A stretch of DNA of 64,000 bases from NCBI RefSeq assembly GCF_000208745.1, contig NC_030859.1, positions 16,153,426 to 16,217,425 on the forward strand. The letters are read 5' to 3'. A program made the translations under genes and the position numbers. Every line of letters begins with the position of its first letter. The stretch's first letter is position 1. Shown piece after piece: positions 1 to 11,817 of this stretch. The notes beneath the pieces were generated by a model. That model saw only the letters and a list, made by a program, of their open reading frames with translations. It was not told where the DNA came from and did not search any database. This DNA comes from Theobroma cacao. Taxonomy: Eukaryota; Streptophyta; Magnoliopsida; Malvales; Malvaceae.

Positions 1-1885
1 GACGTAAACTTGTAAGAATTAACATAAAAATTATAAAGATGTAACATACAATATCAAAATATTGACGTAAACTTGAGAGACTTGATGAAACAAGTCAATT
101 ATGTCAAATGAATATAACTTTTTGGATAATTAAACATATAAATTTATCTTGTCCAGTTTAAAGTGTATAACAATTTACAAATTTCAATTAATAAACGAAT
201 AATAGTAAGGATAAAAATAATTATAGAAAAAATTAGTAGTTGAAAATCTTGACGTAAACTTGTAAGAATTAATGTAAAGATTTATAAAGGGGAATAAGTA
301 ATGTCAAAATATTGACACAAACATATGAGATTTAACGTAATAAGATTATATCAAATTTAAATTTATATTCTCAAGTTTAAAGTATTTAACGATTTACAAA
401 TTTAAATTAATAATGAATAATAAGAAGGATAAAAATAATTATAGTGAAAATTAGTAGTTGAAAAGTTTTGACGTAAATCTATAAGAATTAACATAAAAAA
501 TTATATAGATGGAAAATTCAATGTCAAAATATTGATGTCAACGTGTGAGATTTGATTTAATAAGTCAATTATTTCATATAAACATAGTTTTTTGAAAAAT
601 TCAATTTTAAATTTATATTCTCCATTTTAAAGTGTTTAATGGTTTACAAATTTTAATTTATAAGTTAATAATAGTAAGGATAAAAATAATTATAGAAAAA
701 ATTAGTTGTTAAAAAATTTAGGCGTAAACCTAAAAGAATTAACATAAAAAATTATAAAAATAAAAAAAGCGATATCAGAATATTGATGTAAACGTGTAAG
801 ATTTGACATAATAAGTCAACATAATGTTTTAAAAATTAAATATTTAAAATTATATTCTTGATTTTAAAGTGTTTAGTAGTTTAAAAATTTTAATTTATAA
901 ATGAATAATAGTAAAGATAAAAATAATTATAGTGAAAATTAGTAGTTAAAAAAACTTTGACATAAACTTGTAAGAATTATCGTAAAAAATTATAAAAATG
1001 AAACAAGAAATGTCAAAATATTGCCGTAAACGTATAAGATTTGACATAACAAATCAATTATGTAGAATAAATATAATTTTTTAGAAAATTAAACATATAA
1101 ATTTATATTCTCAAGTTTAAAGTATATAACAGTTTGCAAATTTTAATTTATAAACGAAAAATAGTAATTATAAGAAAAATTATAGTGAAAATTAGTAGTT
1201 GACAAACTTTAAAGTGAACCTGTAAAAATTAACGTAAAAACTTACAAAGGTGGAATAAGCAATGTCGAAATATTGACATAAACGTGTGAAATTTAATATA
1301 ACAAATCAATTAAGTGAAATAAACATAATATTTTGAAAAATTAAACATTTAAATTTATATTCTCAAGTTGAAATTGTATAACGGCTGACAAATTTTAATT
1401 CATAAATGAATAATAATAAGGATAAAAATAATTATAGAGAAAATTAGTAGTTGAAAAATCTTGAAATAAACTTATAAAAATTAGCATAAAAACTTATAAA
1501 GATGAAACAAGCAATGTCAAAATATTAACATAAATGTGTGAGATTTAACATAACAAGTCTATTATGTCACATAAATATTATTTTTTAAAAAATTAAACAT
1601 TTAAATTTATATTCTTGAGTTTAAAGTGTTTAACGGTTTGTAAATTTTAATTTATAAACAAATAATAATAAGGATAAAAATAATTATAGTGAAAATTAAT
1701 AGTTAAAAGGCCTTGACGTGAAATAGTAAGACTTACATAAAAAATTATAAAGGTGAAACAAGCAATGTCAAAATATTGACATAAATATGTGAGATTTAAC
1801 GTAACAAGTCAATTAAGTCAAATAAATACAATTTTTTTAAAAAATAAATATTTAAATTTATGTTTTTGAGTTTGAAGTGTTTAGT
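1..1885. repeat. AT-rich tandem satellite, about 250 bp unit, eight copies
   Basis: Eight diverged head-to-tail copies begin near 1, 251, 470, 721, 959, 1211, 1462 and 1714. Most are 250-252 bp; the second (219 bp) and fourth (238 bp) are shorter. Each unit starts with a variant of GACGTAAACTTGTAAGAATT. About 60 bp later it carries a second, related ATTGACGTAAAC motif, so the unit itself grew from a shorter repeat. Each ends with an A-rich block around AATTATAGTGAAAATTAGTAG. The array is cut by the window edge and may continue to the left. No reading frame runs through it. It stops about 60 bp before the putative last exon of the CNL gene. Confidence 0.9.
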
Positions 1886-1947
1886 TAACAACTTCAACCT
1901 ACTTGTTTATATTTAAACATGCCTTTGCAAGTTCCATTGAAATCATC

Positions 1948-2073
1948 TCATGATTCTTCCATGTAAGGTGGTAGCACACCCTCTTGCCCATACCAAAATA
2001 TATTCTCGGTGTGAACTGTATTTTGAGCAGCAGCAGTCTTTTCAGTGGTGTTCTGCTCCACCAATTCTGGTGT
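1948..2073 (-). CDS. Putative terminal exon of the CNL resistance gene
   Basis: On the minus strand an acceptor AG (2075-2074) is followed by 42 codons ending in TGA at 1948-1950, coding for 41 residues that start TPELVEQNTTEK and end LPPYMEES. Nothing in it matches LRR repeats. A clearly related segment lies at 18651-18911, beside the pseudogene copy of this CNL, with the same acceptor context and the shared pattern of E-x-T-T/A-E, VHT, IxW and LPPY-like residues. In both loci the upstream LRR exon has a GAG|GTA donor in phase 0, which fits this acceptor. I infer that it is the true last exon, joined across an intron of about 9.8 kb. It could instead be a relic no longer spliced to 11914. 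Confidence 0.55.
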   Translation of the reverse strand, partial: TPELVEQNTTEKTAAAQNTVHTENIFWYGQEGVLPPYMEES

Positions 2074-2329
2074 CTTTTTAAAAAATTGATGTAGTGAAAT
2101 GTAAAACAAAAGTATTAATATCTCATGTAATTATGAGGGCAAAAGGTCATTAATTTATAAGCAGTGAAAAATAGGCACATCATAATTTATAAGCATTTTA
2201 GGCCAAATTTATTAAAAGTCATGGAATCATTTACTAAAGGTGATAAAAAGGCCTTTAATGAGAAAAATGTTCAGCTTCTGTGAAGCACACTTGACAAGTA
2301 TATTTGAAGCACATGCTCTGTTTTCATGA
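2074..2329. other. Intron sequence shared with the CNL pseudogene
   Basis: No gene. About 2080-2245 resembles 18915-19060, including GTAGTGAAATGTAAAA and ATGAGGGCAAA. This marks it as intron sequence conserved between the two CNL copies. The similarity fades where the LINE begins. Confidence 0.5.
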
Positions 2330-2389
2330 TGTTAAAGATGAAGTGGTCCTTAATTTGTCTTGAATGTTAAGATTGTCTTTCTATTAAGA

Positions 2390-4890
2390 GCGAGAGTGAT
2401 AATGGGAGAGAAAGCGATGATTCATGAAGGAATTAATGGCAAGTGTTGGCTTGACAACCTTCGCTCTATTTTTGCAGACAAGCTAAGCAAAATACTTTCA
2501 TGGGCAAAAGGTGCATTTGAGGAGTATGGCCATGTGGTGGACGTGATCATTCCAAGGACAAGCTCATAGAACAAAGCAAGAGCAACGAACATCATTTTCA
2601 TTAGGTATAAGGAGAAAGTAGAGATGGAAAACACTTTGCAATGAGGGGATCACCAATTGATAGACCGAAAGAGAATTTTGGTCAGGAGAGTTGTTCCATT
2701 ACCTTTGTCAACCTTCGAAGTCGACATGGGAAAAAGAAAAGTTAATGCTAAAGACAGAAAGTTGGATTGAAAACCCTCAAAGAGGTTGTCAAAAATGTTG
2801 CTAAGAATCACAAAGTAAGAGAGCAAAAAGAGAAACGGGTTGAGTTGGAGGCTCAAATGAGAAATAAGAAGGGAAATAGAAGTTGTATAGATGAGGGATA
2901 GAAGCTAGAGCAAGGGGTTAAAAAGATTGTGACTATTGCAAAACAAGTGTTAGATGTTATTTTAGAGTCAATCAAGATGACCATTCTTGAGGCTGATATG
3001 GATTGGTTGAACCGTAGTATTGTAGGGCACCTTAGAGCAAAGGTGGCTATAAGTTGCATTGAATAGAGGCTGTTTAAGGAGGGCATAATAGCTTAGGTTT
3101 AAGTTGTTCTGAATATGTAGGTCACCTTTGGGGAAATGAAAGTGTTACTGGAGTATTACTAGGTTTTATTTTTAACATGGTTTTAGGAGTTGACCCCATA
3201 CTCTAAGGCCCTAAGAGTGAGGAATATAGAGCTATGGATTAGACTCAGTGAAGTCCCATAACATTTATGGCACCTTAATACATTTAAATTGATTGGTCAA
3301 TGCTGGGGTGAGTTTTTGGACTTGATAGTAGCATACAAAAGCATGAAAGGTTTGATCATGTTTTTATGATAGTGAAGGTCAATAGTAGTGCAGTTATACC
3401 CAATCAGATGTCTCTTGAAGCCAATGGGGAGATTTTTATCATCAATGGGAGGGTTGTGTGGGAATAAAAGTATTACAATGCTCAAATTATCTTTAAAAGA
3501 GAAAGATGTTCTGTGTTCGAAAATGGAAACAATGTCCAAAGAGAAGAGCTGCAATGCTTAGGGAGGAGAGATAGCTACAGAGATGAAGGGCCATGATGGT
3601 GATAATTGTGCAACATCGGGGAACATAAGAACAAGAATTAAGATAGCAAGAAAGTATAAAGTGTTAGAAGATTTCAAATTAAAGCTAAGCCAAATTAGTG
3701 TTGTGTGTAGTGGAAAAAAGGAAGAAGGATGACAACATAAGGTGTCCAAAAATGTGAGAGTTAGTGGTTGATGGGACAGGGCAAGGACATGCTAGAGAAG
3801 AAAGAAAGAGAAAAGTTAGAAAAAAAGTTTGACTAAAGATTGGAAAAATGATGTGGATAGTGAACAAGAAGAAGAAATGAAGGAGAATTTGGAAAGAAAA
3901 AAGATTAGGTTGAAAGTCTTTCAATTGTAAACGGGCTCATGGTAGTTGAAGTGAAGTTGAGCTCTCAGGAAAAGGTGAGTGACAGTGGCCCCAAAGGATC
4001 AATCAATTGGAAAGAAATTATAGAGAAAAGAACCCAAGAAAGGAAGAAAGAGTTGAAGCTGAAATTAGAAATGCAAGCCCAAAGGAAAACTCTAATGAGT
4101 CAGGATGGATTAAAACAACAGGCCTTGAAAGTTACAGAAAGACATTGGGACAATTAAAACCAATAAAGGTAGGTAAGGGAAGTGATATGATTGATGCTAA
4201 GGACGATAGAAATGAAATTAATGGGAAAGTTGAGCAACAAGTATAGATACATGAGCAGGAAACAACAAGTTCTTGGAGATGAAAATCTATGGCAAAAATT
4301 GAAGAGAGGCAGGTAGACAAAATGGTTAATCGGGAGAGAAGTACTCAAGGTGCGAGATCCTCATCATATGTCTTAAGAAAAGAGAGAGGGAAACTAAAGA
4401 GATAAAGTTGGAGTCTACCTTTGATAAAGATTCAAATTATGCAAATTAGGGGAAAGTTTAGCTTAAAAAAAGCACTACAGGGTGACATAAGTAAGAGATT
4501 TTCACATAAAATTAGAGAGGGATCGAAAAGCTCAAGTAGAGGAAGAGAAAGTTCAAAGAAGAAGAAAGTTAGGAAAGGAAGTAAATTTTGACTTCAAAAT
4601 TGGAATCATCTAGTACAAGGAGGAAGGTTAAGGACCAATTGGAAAAAGAAACAAAATTTGGAAATTTAGACAATAAGCTGCAGGAAGGGGACTCGGTGTC
4701 AAATACAGATATCATAAAGAGGAATGCCCCAATTAGACAAGAAGTGGTATAGACATGGGAGCTTACTAAGGCATTGGGGCTTTTGTTCAAGGAAGAAAAA
4801 GAAGAGGTAAGTCGAAAGATTACAGAATTAAAAGTAGCAAACAGAGAGCCAAGCTCTAAGAGCTAATTTAATAAACCCTAATAGGTTTGA
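2390..4890 (+). pseudogene. LINE ORF1 remnant (RRM-like nucleic-acid-binding protein)
   Basis: The first part, 2402-2630, reads in pieces as NGKCWLDNLRSIFADK, then FEEYGHVVDVIIPR, then NIIFIRYK. This is the pattern of the RRM-like domain that opens ORF1 proteins of plant L1 elements (strand, helix, G-x-V-x-D, F-V-R-Y/F). The rest, to about 4890, is a highly charged, Lys/Glu-rich stretch broken by stops, including an open piece at 3939-4157 (KLSSQEKVSDSGPKGSINWK). It would have coated LINE RNA as a chaperone; it is not functional now. The call rests on position and on the short RRM-like match. Confidence 0.6.
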
Positions 4891-4928
4891 CTAGTGATTG
4901 ATGGCTTGTGTGTTATTTTTGGGTCGTT

Positions 4929-7900
4929 ATGAAAATTATTACTTTGAATATTAAGGGACTAGGAAGTAAGAAAAAAAAAAAGAACAACAAAGTAGTTGGT
5001 AAAAAACGAAAAATTAGGTGTGTTGTTTTTGTAGGATATAAAATTAGATAGAATTGATAGAAAAATTATTAGAACAGCTTAGGGGTAGAGGAAGTGTTTG
5101 AGCATGGTGATGATGGTTGAAGGGGCGTAGGGTGGTCTGATAACTCTGTGGGATAAAAAAGTCTTTTAGATGGATTAACAACTTGAGTCGAGATGGCATT
5201 TATTGGTTGTAGGAAAAAGAAAAGATCAAAATTGTAGGTGTGACTTAGGTAACATTTATATGCCAAACATTGATAAGGATAGAAAGACTTTATGTGGTAT
5301 GCTTAAAAAAGTGATGAGAGAGGTTCAAGTACCATGGTGTCTAATGGGAGATTTTAACATTACCATTAGTGAAAAAGAAAGAATAGGTATGTCAATCAAT
5401 TTTAGGGTTATGGTGATCTTTAAAGAGTTCATTGACGAAATGGGGTTGATTCATATGCCATTAGTGGGAAGGATGCTTACATATCAAAATTTTAGGGAGG
5501 AAGAAGCTTTTAGTATATTAGATGGATTCTCAGTTAATGATGAGTACATTAAAATTTTCACCACACTAGTTCAAAAAAGACTTCTAGCATCCTTGTCTGA
5601 CCACAACCCTATAATGTTAGAAAAAAGTGATTAAGATTGAGAACTAAAGCCATTTACGTTCTTTAATCACTAGCTCAAGGAAAAGTCTTTTAATGATATG
5701 TTCACAAAATCTTGGGAGGAAACTTAGATGAAGGGGGCATAAAAGGGGACTATAGAGTAGACTTGGGAAGTTAAATGAACAATTAAGGATTGGCAACATA
5801 ATAACCTTGGAAATGCATAACAGAGATTAGAAGCAATTGAAAAAGAGATAGATTAGGCTAAAGAGATGATTAAGAGAGGAAATATGGAGCTAAATTGAAG
5901 AAGTGTGGCTGCAATGAAGAAGAGTGAGCTTTGAAAGATTTAAAGAGAAGAAGAAAGAGAGTGGCACTAGAAATTAAGACTGAAATAGTTGTCGGAGAAG
6001 GATAAGAATACTAAGTTTTTTCACTCCATAGCATCCTCAAGATCGAGAAAGAATTATATTATTGAAGTTAGAGTAAGGAGTTAAGTGGTTGATGAACTAG
6101 TGAAGGTCAAGGAAAAGGTGGCAGAATACTTTGAGTCAATTTACAAAGAAGAGGATGTGGCAAGCGTAAGGAGTTTAGGAGGAGGGTTTAAAACCTTGAG
6201 CTATGAGAGTAGAGAAGGTCTTGAGAAGAGGTTCAAGGAAGGTAAGGTATGAGAAGCGATATAGTTATGTGATAGGAGTAAGGCATTACGCTTTGATGGA
6301 TTTAATTGAAAATTTTTCAAAACATAATGGAATAGCTTATGCAATTTATTGAGAGGGTTTTTTACAAATACAATATAGAAGGGCATTTAATTACATCCTT
6401 TATCACATTGATCCCTAAGTGCTTGTCCCTTGAGAGTATAAGGGATTATAGGCCAATTAGCTTGGTAAGAAGTGTATACAAGATCATTGCTCAGGCTTTG
6501 GCTAATAGGTTGAAAAAGCTGATGAGTAAGGTAATAGGGAATTAACAATTTGCATTCATAGCTGGAAAGTAGTTGGTTAACTATGTGGTAATTGCGAATG
6601 AAGTGATTGATGCTATGAGAAGAGAAGGTAAAAGATGGGTATTTTTAAAATTTGACTTTGAAAAAGCATATGACACTATGAACTAGGATATTTTATATGT
6701 TGTTATGAATAAAATGGGTTTTCGAGATAGGTTAGAGCTTGTATATTTATAGCTAGAGTGTCAGTTTTAGTCAATGGGGTCCCCATTAAGCAATTTAAGA
6801 TAAGGAGAGGACTTAACAAGGATGTTCGCTATCACTGTTTCTTTTTAATAATGTAACAGAAGGATTAAGTGCCATGATGAGTGAGGCGATGAAAATTGGT
6901 GTGTGTAAAAGGATTGAGATAAGAAATAGAGTTCTAGTTTTATCACATTTTCAATATGCCAATGATATAGCTATGTGCAAACCTTAGTGGGAGTCGATGA
7001 TGGTGGCTAGGAGAGTGCTTAGGTGTTTTCAGTTAGTTTCAGGCTTTAAAATTAACTTTTAGAAAAGTTTTATGTTTAATGTAGGGATAGAGGATAGTCT
7101 GATTCAGGAACAGGTAGATTAGGATGCAGAGTTGACAAATTTTCGACAAAATACTTAAGTTTATAGTTATGGGGAAGAAGTAACTCTAAATAAATACGAA
7201 AGCTAGTAATTGAGAAATTTGAGAGAAGATTAGCAAGGTGGAAAGGTTGAATGCTTTCGAAAAAGGGCCAAGTGACTCTCATTAAGTTAGTGTTAGGAAG
7301 CTTACCTAGTTTTTTTATGTCACTTTTTAGGATGCTAGTGAGAGAATGAGACAAGAAATAGAAAAAATTCAAAAGAGATTTTTGTGGGGAGGAATAGTGA
7401 AGGAAAGAAAGAATCATTATGTGGATTGGGGATTTATATGCACATACAAGGAGTATAGAGGTTTTTGATGGGTAAACCTTGAATTAAAAAAAAACTACTC
7501 TATTCAATAAATGGATTTAGAGATTTGGGTAAGAAAAGGAAAATATGTGGAAACAAATGGTAGTTGAAAGGGAGGAGAGGACCATAACGCTTTGGTTCCT
7601 AGCACTAGTAGGTTGAGAAGGAGGTCGATGATGTGGCAAAACTTGAAATGGGTGTGATGGGGAATAGCTGGGTGAAATTAGGTTTTAATTTAAGTGATGG
7701 GAAAAGCTTAAATTTCTGTGCCAATGAGTGGATTAAAGATATGGTTTTATAGTTTCATTTTTTAAGGATTTTTGCCTTGTCTAATAAGAAAGTTGGAAAA
7801 GTAAAGGAGCTCTGTGACTGGAGAGGAGATGAGTGGTAGTGGAAGATAGACTTAAGGAGAAGTTTATTAGATTGAGAGAAAGATTAGTAGGACAACTTGA

Positions 7901-9024
7901 TGAGTTTATTGGCAAATAACTCAATGGTTAAAGATTATGAGGACAAAATTGTTTGGAAATGAACACCTAACGGTGAATACTCAATCAAATCTTTTTGTAA
8001 GGTAATGGTAGAAGAAGTAAAGGTCCATAGTGAGCATTGGAGGAGGTGTAAAACGGGGCAACCCCACTTAAAGTTGAAGTGTTTTGTTAGAGAGTGCTAC
8101 GAGGTAGAATAGTAGTCAATGCTGAGTTAGTTTAAAAAGAGCTTCTCAAGGAAGAGATGGTTGTGTGTGTAGTGTGTAGAGAGGGTGTGGAGATGGTGGA
8201 TCATTTTTTCTTAGAGTGCAAGGAAAGTTGAAAATTGTGGAAGGGATGGGGTAGTTTGTGATGAGTGCAATGGGCTGCTAATGCTAGAGCAATGTCTTTT
8301 TCCCAACATTGAATGATTTATTAAAAGTTAGGGATTAAAAAATGTGGAGATAGGCTTTCTTTGCCATTGTTTGGACTAGTTGGCTTATGTGTAATGAGAT
8401 GGTTTTTCAAGGGAAACTTTGGGATGGTAAATAATGCTTAGAATTGATTAAGGTTAAAATGGCCTAGTGGACTAAGGCCACATGGTCGAACGAGAATAGA
8501 CAGGTTTAGGAGATGGTGAGATGTTTCTTTATAGGTATGATTACAAAGGAAAAAGCACGAGTCAAATTGGATAAGCCCAATGAAAAAACCCTTAAATTCA
8601 ATGTTGATAAAGTTTCTAGGGGGAACCCAGGAGAATTACCATTAGAGAGGCATTTAAGGATGAGCATAGTGTGGTTAAAATGATGTTCTTTAAGGCATTG
8701 GGTGTGGGGAGTGTAAATAAGGATGAAGTTAAGGCAATTAAAGAGGTGTTTCTTTTTTTTAGTGTGTCTAAGTGGGCGGAGAAGTACAAATTGGTGGATG
8801 AGAATGACTTTAGCAATGTTGTCATGTGAGTGATCTAGCTAGAGAAAGCACCTTAGAAATTAAAAGGATTGGTTGTTGACATTGAAGGGATCAAGAAACG
8901 AGTGAAGGAGTGGTGAGTTAGAAAAATTCCTATGAAATGTAACGAGGTCGGAAATAAACTAGCCAAGAAAGGGCTTAAAAAAGATGAAGAACTCTTAATT
9001 TTGCTGCAATATAAAGGAATTTAA
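4929..9024 (+). pseudogene. LINE ORF2 remnant: endonuclease, reverse transcriptase, RNase H
   Basis: An ATG at 4929 starts MKIITLNIKGLGSKKK, the N-terminal strand of an AP-type endonuclease. Its later motifs are LMGDFN (near 5340) and LSDHNPIML (near 5600). The RT follows: ITLIPK and [21 protein letters not shown] near 6400-6510, the catalytic FDFEKAYD near 6650 and a mutated active-site box YAND (near 6957) where YADD is expected. A C-terminal RNase H piece begins FNVDKVSRGNPGE near 8600 and ends with CNEVGNKLAKKGL near 8940-8970. Many stops (for example 5671, 6570 and 6684) and frameshifts break it. Domain order and motifs are diagnostic of plant L1 elements. Confidence 0.88.
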
Positions 9025-9030
9025 GTAGGT

Positions 9031-10645
9031 GAAGTAATAGGGTATAGGAAGTATGGGCTTAGTCTAACCTTGTCCTCTTTTATCTCTTGTTCAATTAAGA
9101 GTTTTGATTTATTTTTTTCATGTTCAATGCTTTATGAAAGGTGGTGGAAAGTTGTGCCTAAATTGGAAGAGTTTTGATTGGTTTTAAGGTCAGTATGGGT
9201 GATGACTCAATCCTTACTAGATTTGGAATTTTTATGTGGGTTTCGAGTGTTGGGAGTTTGTGTGGTTCATTTTTTTATCTCTTCATATGGTTGGTTTTGA
9301 GTTTGTATTTGGGGGTTTTGGTTTTCTGGGTCTAGGTGGAAGGGATGGGGATGTTTTGTTTTTAGATTTCTTATGTGTTTTTTACCATTGGATGGGCCGG
9401 ACTCATAGGAATTTTGATTAGGTTTTTCTTTCTGGAAAAGTTGGGCTTGAATTTTCTTTTTTCTTTCAAATTTTTTGGGTGTTTTTATTATTTTTTCATT
9501 TTAAGGTGCTGATGTTTATTGCGGAGTCATAAACTCAAGCTTTTTAAGGGAGGTTTTCTTGCCATTTTTCCTTGTGTTTTTACTATTGATCTATGGTTTG
9601 GGTTAGGATCTTAGGAATGTATGTTAAGTTCTCCTTTTTGGAAGGTTTGGAAATGGGATTGAATCATTTTTTTTTCTTTGAGAAATCCTAAGTGCTTTTG
9701 CTGCTTCATGTGGTTTATGTTACTTATGTTTCGTGCAAGGTCAAAGCCTTAAGTGTTCTAAAGGAGGCTTTCCTGATTTTTTTGTGCATGTCATTAAAAA
9801 GTGAAAAAAATTAAAAATAAAACACAAGAAAAACAACAAGAAAAAAAGATAGCAAAAATAAAAAAAAAAGAAAAAATATATATATATATAAAAAAAGAAA
9901 AGATAATTTTTATCTTTATTTCTTTGCTTCATGTATTGGTGAGGGGCATGGGATTACTTTAGTCTAGTGCTCTTTTGAACTTTTTCTGTGGATGGGTCTA
10001 TCGGGTTAAATGTTTAAGGAGGTTAAGTGTTGTGGAGGTGTTTTACTAATAGGGAAGGGAGTAGGAGTGGTAGTGGTTTCTCAAGGGAGGCAATGGGTTA
10101 AAGGTTAGTTGTTGTTGGTTTTGTTTCGCTTTAGAGGGTGAGGACGATGATTTAGGGGTGGTTGTGTTGGGGGAAGGGATGGTTTGCAAGGATGAGTGAT
10201 GATTCCTTAGGGAGTGTTCTTCAAGCAATGTTTGGTTCTAAGGTGTTGTTGTTGTTCGTTTTGTTTCTGAATGAAAGCTTGGTGGAGCGTCTCAAGGTGT
10301 TGCTTTTCTTGGCTCCTCTCTATGTTGATCAGAGGTCTTTTTAAAGTTGCCTTTGTCTTAGATCTGGCTTTTGCCACTGGTGATTGTGTGGTGGGTGGTT
10401 TGCTTCCTGATTGCAGCTTTAAGGTTGGTAATGTCACTAATTTTGAGGATTTAACAAATGGACCTTTATGCTTTTTTTTTTTTTTTGCATTTGGTTGAAT
10501 GATAGGAGCCTCCCTATTTCTGACAATTCTTAGACATCTTGTTGGGATGTCTGTCAGAACAATTTTGTGCCTAGGTTCTTGTTTGCTCTTTGTTTCTCTT
10601 CGTTATTTGCATTGGATCAAGTTTTTTAAAGATCTTTGTTGCAAT
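9031..10645. other. LINE 3' flank: T-rich and low-complexity DNA, no gene
   Basis: The strand is T/G-rich, followed by an A-rich run with an (AT)n core at 9800-9900 and a poly-T run near 10470-10486. Short frames exist on both strands but show no domain or codon conservation. Part of it may be the LINE 3'UTR. Confidence 0.5.
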
Positions 10646-11176
10646 TAGGGGTGTGCAAATAGTTATTTCGGTTAATTTGATTTTGGATATCTAATAACTG
10701 AACTAACTGAACTCATATTTAAAAATTACCGAAACTGAACCAAACTATACAAATAATCAAACTAACCAAAAACAAACTAATTCGGTTAGTTCCGTTCGGT
10801 TTCCAAAAACCGAACTTCACAAAAAAAATTTTGTTTGTATATATTTATTTATGCTGTATTTTTTTAATAAATCAATACTACAAAAATATTAAGAATGATA
10901 ATAAAAAATTATAATAAATAAGATGAATATTCATATAATTAAAGAGAAACTAAATGGGAGAAGAGATTAGGTTTAGGATTTATTTTTCATGCAAAATCCC
11001 TATAATGCCCTTACTTAAGTTCAGTTAGTTCGGTTAGAAATTTTCTTAACTAAAATCGAACCGAATTAATTTTAACAACCAAACTATCCAAAGAACCGAA
11101 CTAACCGAACCGAAAAAATCGAACTCATTTCTATTCGGTTCGATTATTCGGTTCAATTTACATTTGCTCACCCCTA
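10646..11176. mobile_element. hAT-type MITE with 8 bp target duplication
   Basis: A 531 bp non-coding element is bounded by inverted ends TAGGGGTGTGCAAAT and (right end) ATTTGCTCACCCCTA. The flanks are GTTGCAAT (10638-10645) and GTTGCAAA (11177-11184), an 8 bp duplication with one mismatch, as hAT transposases produce. The interior is rich in CGGTTAGTT/CGGTTCG motifs in both orientations, so the ends can fold into a long stem. There is no transposase, so it moved in trans. It lies just 3' of the clear CNL exons, inside the long intron inferred there. Confidence 0.85.
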
Positions 11177-11184
11177 GTTGCAAA

Positions 11185-11620
11185 CATTGGCCAAGTGTAG
11201 TTTGTCTTGTTTAGGGTGCAGGTTTAGGTGCTTTCTTTGATGGCCTGCCTAGTTGTTGTTAAGAATAACACTTGCACTTGTATGGTATTTTGTAAGGCAT
11301 ATATGTTAACAGCCTACTACAATATATCTTTTAGTAAGTGTGCATGATGCTTATCACTTGTCTTCCTTCTTAATCTTTTTTGCTTCGTTGTACTTGTATT
11401 TTGAGAATATGTTAGCTGTTTCCCTTCATGATATATGTGTAGTCTTGCATGTGTTAAGACAGCTTTAAGCTAAACACTTGTTTTAGATATGTTTACAAGT
11501 GTAAGCTTTGTTTGCTATGTATATAAACAAATAATTAAGATGAATGCAATATATGAAAGAGAAAACTCTCATAGCTTTCCTTCTTCTTTGGTTGTTATCT
11601 TAAAGCCTCTGTTTTGTATG
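11185..11620. other. Intronic or 3' flanking DNA, nothing recognised
   Basis: AT-rich DNA without a credible reading frame, RNA gene or repeat. It lies within the inferred last CNL intron. Confidence 0.5.
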
Positions 11621-11701
11621 CTTAAACTAGAGGCTATCACAGTAGCCTTGCTGAATGCCTTGATTTTGCTTAAACTAGAGGCTGTTACAGTAGCCTTGTT
11701 G
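11621..11701. repeat. Short direct tandem repeat, 48 bp period
   Basis: CTTAAACTAGAGGCTRTYACAGTAGCCTTG occurs at 11621 and again at 11669, an almost perfect direct duplication. It has no evident function. Confidence 0.8.
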
Positions 11702-11817
11702 TAATTAAGATGAATGTAAAAGACTTGGTATGACATAATGACAATGGATGAATAAATTTTTAATTTTTTAAAAAAAGGGTGATATTCTAGACCAATGTTT
11801 TGGTTGCAATGTATTAC

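Larger units (their letters stand above)
2330..9030 (+). mobile_element. Decayed L1-type LINE (non-LTR retrotransposon)
   Basis: This region holds the broken remains of both reading frames of a plant L1-like LINE, in the order RRM-like ORF1, endonuclease, reverse transcriptase and RNase H. Every frame has many stops and frameshifts, so it is long dead. The 5' boundary is approximate: similarity to the CNL-flanking DNA ends near 2245 and ORF1-like coding begins near 2390. The 3' boundary is the stop after RNase H; a 3'UTR may extend into the A-rich tract at 9800-9900. It lies in antisense orientation inside the long intron inferred for the CNL gene. Many inactivating codons are TAG where CAG or TGG is expected. 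Confidence 0.88.

Noticed and set aside
1..1885. CRISPR-like regular repeats
   Set aside because: Units are about 250 bp, diverged along their whole length and have no spacers; the DNA is a eukaryotic satellite.
5203..5634. 143-codon open frame as a free-standing gene
   Set aside because: It contains LMGDFN and LSDHNPIML, motifs of the LINE endonuclease, and its start is internal to that domain.
7076..7417. Minus-strand open frame of 113 codons
   Set aside because: Shadow of the LINE reverse-transcriptase region on the opposite strand.
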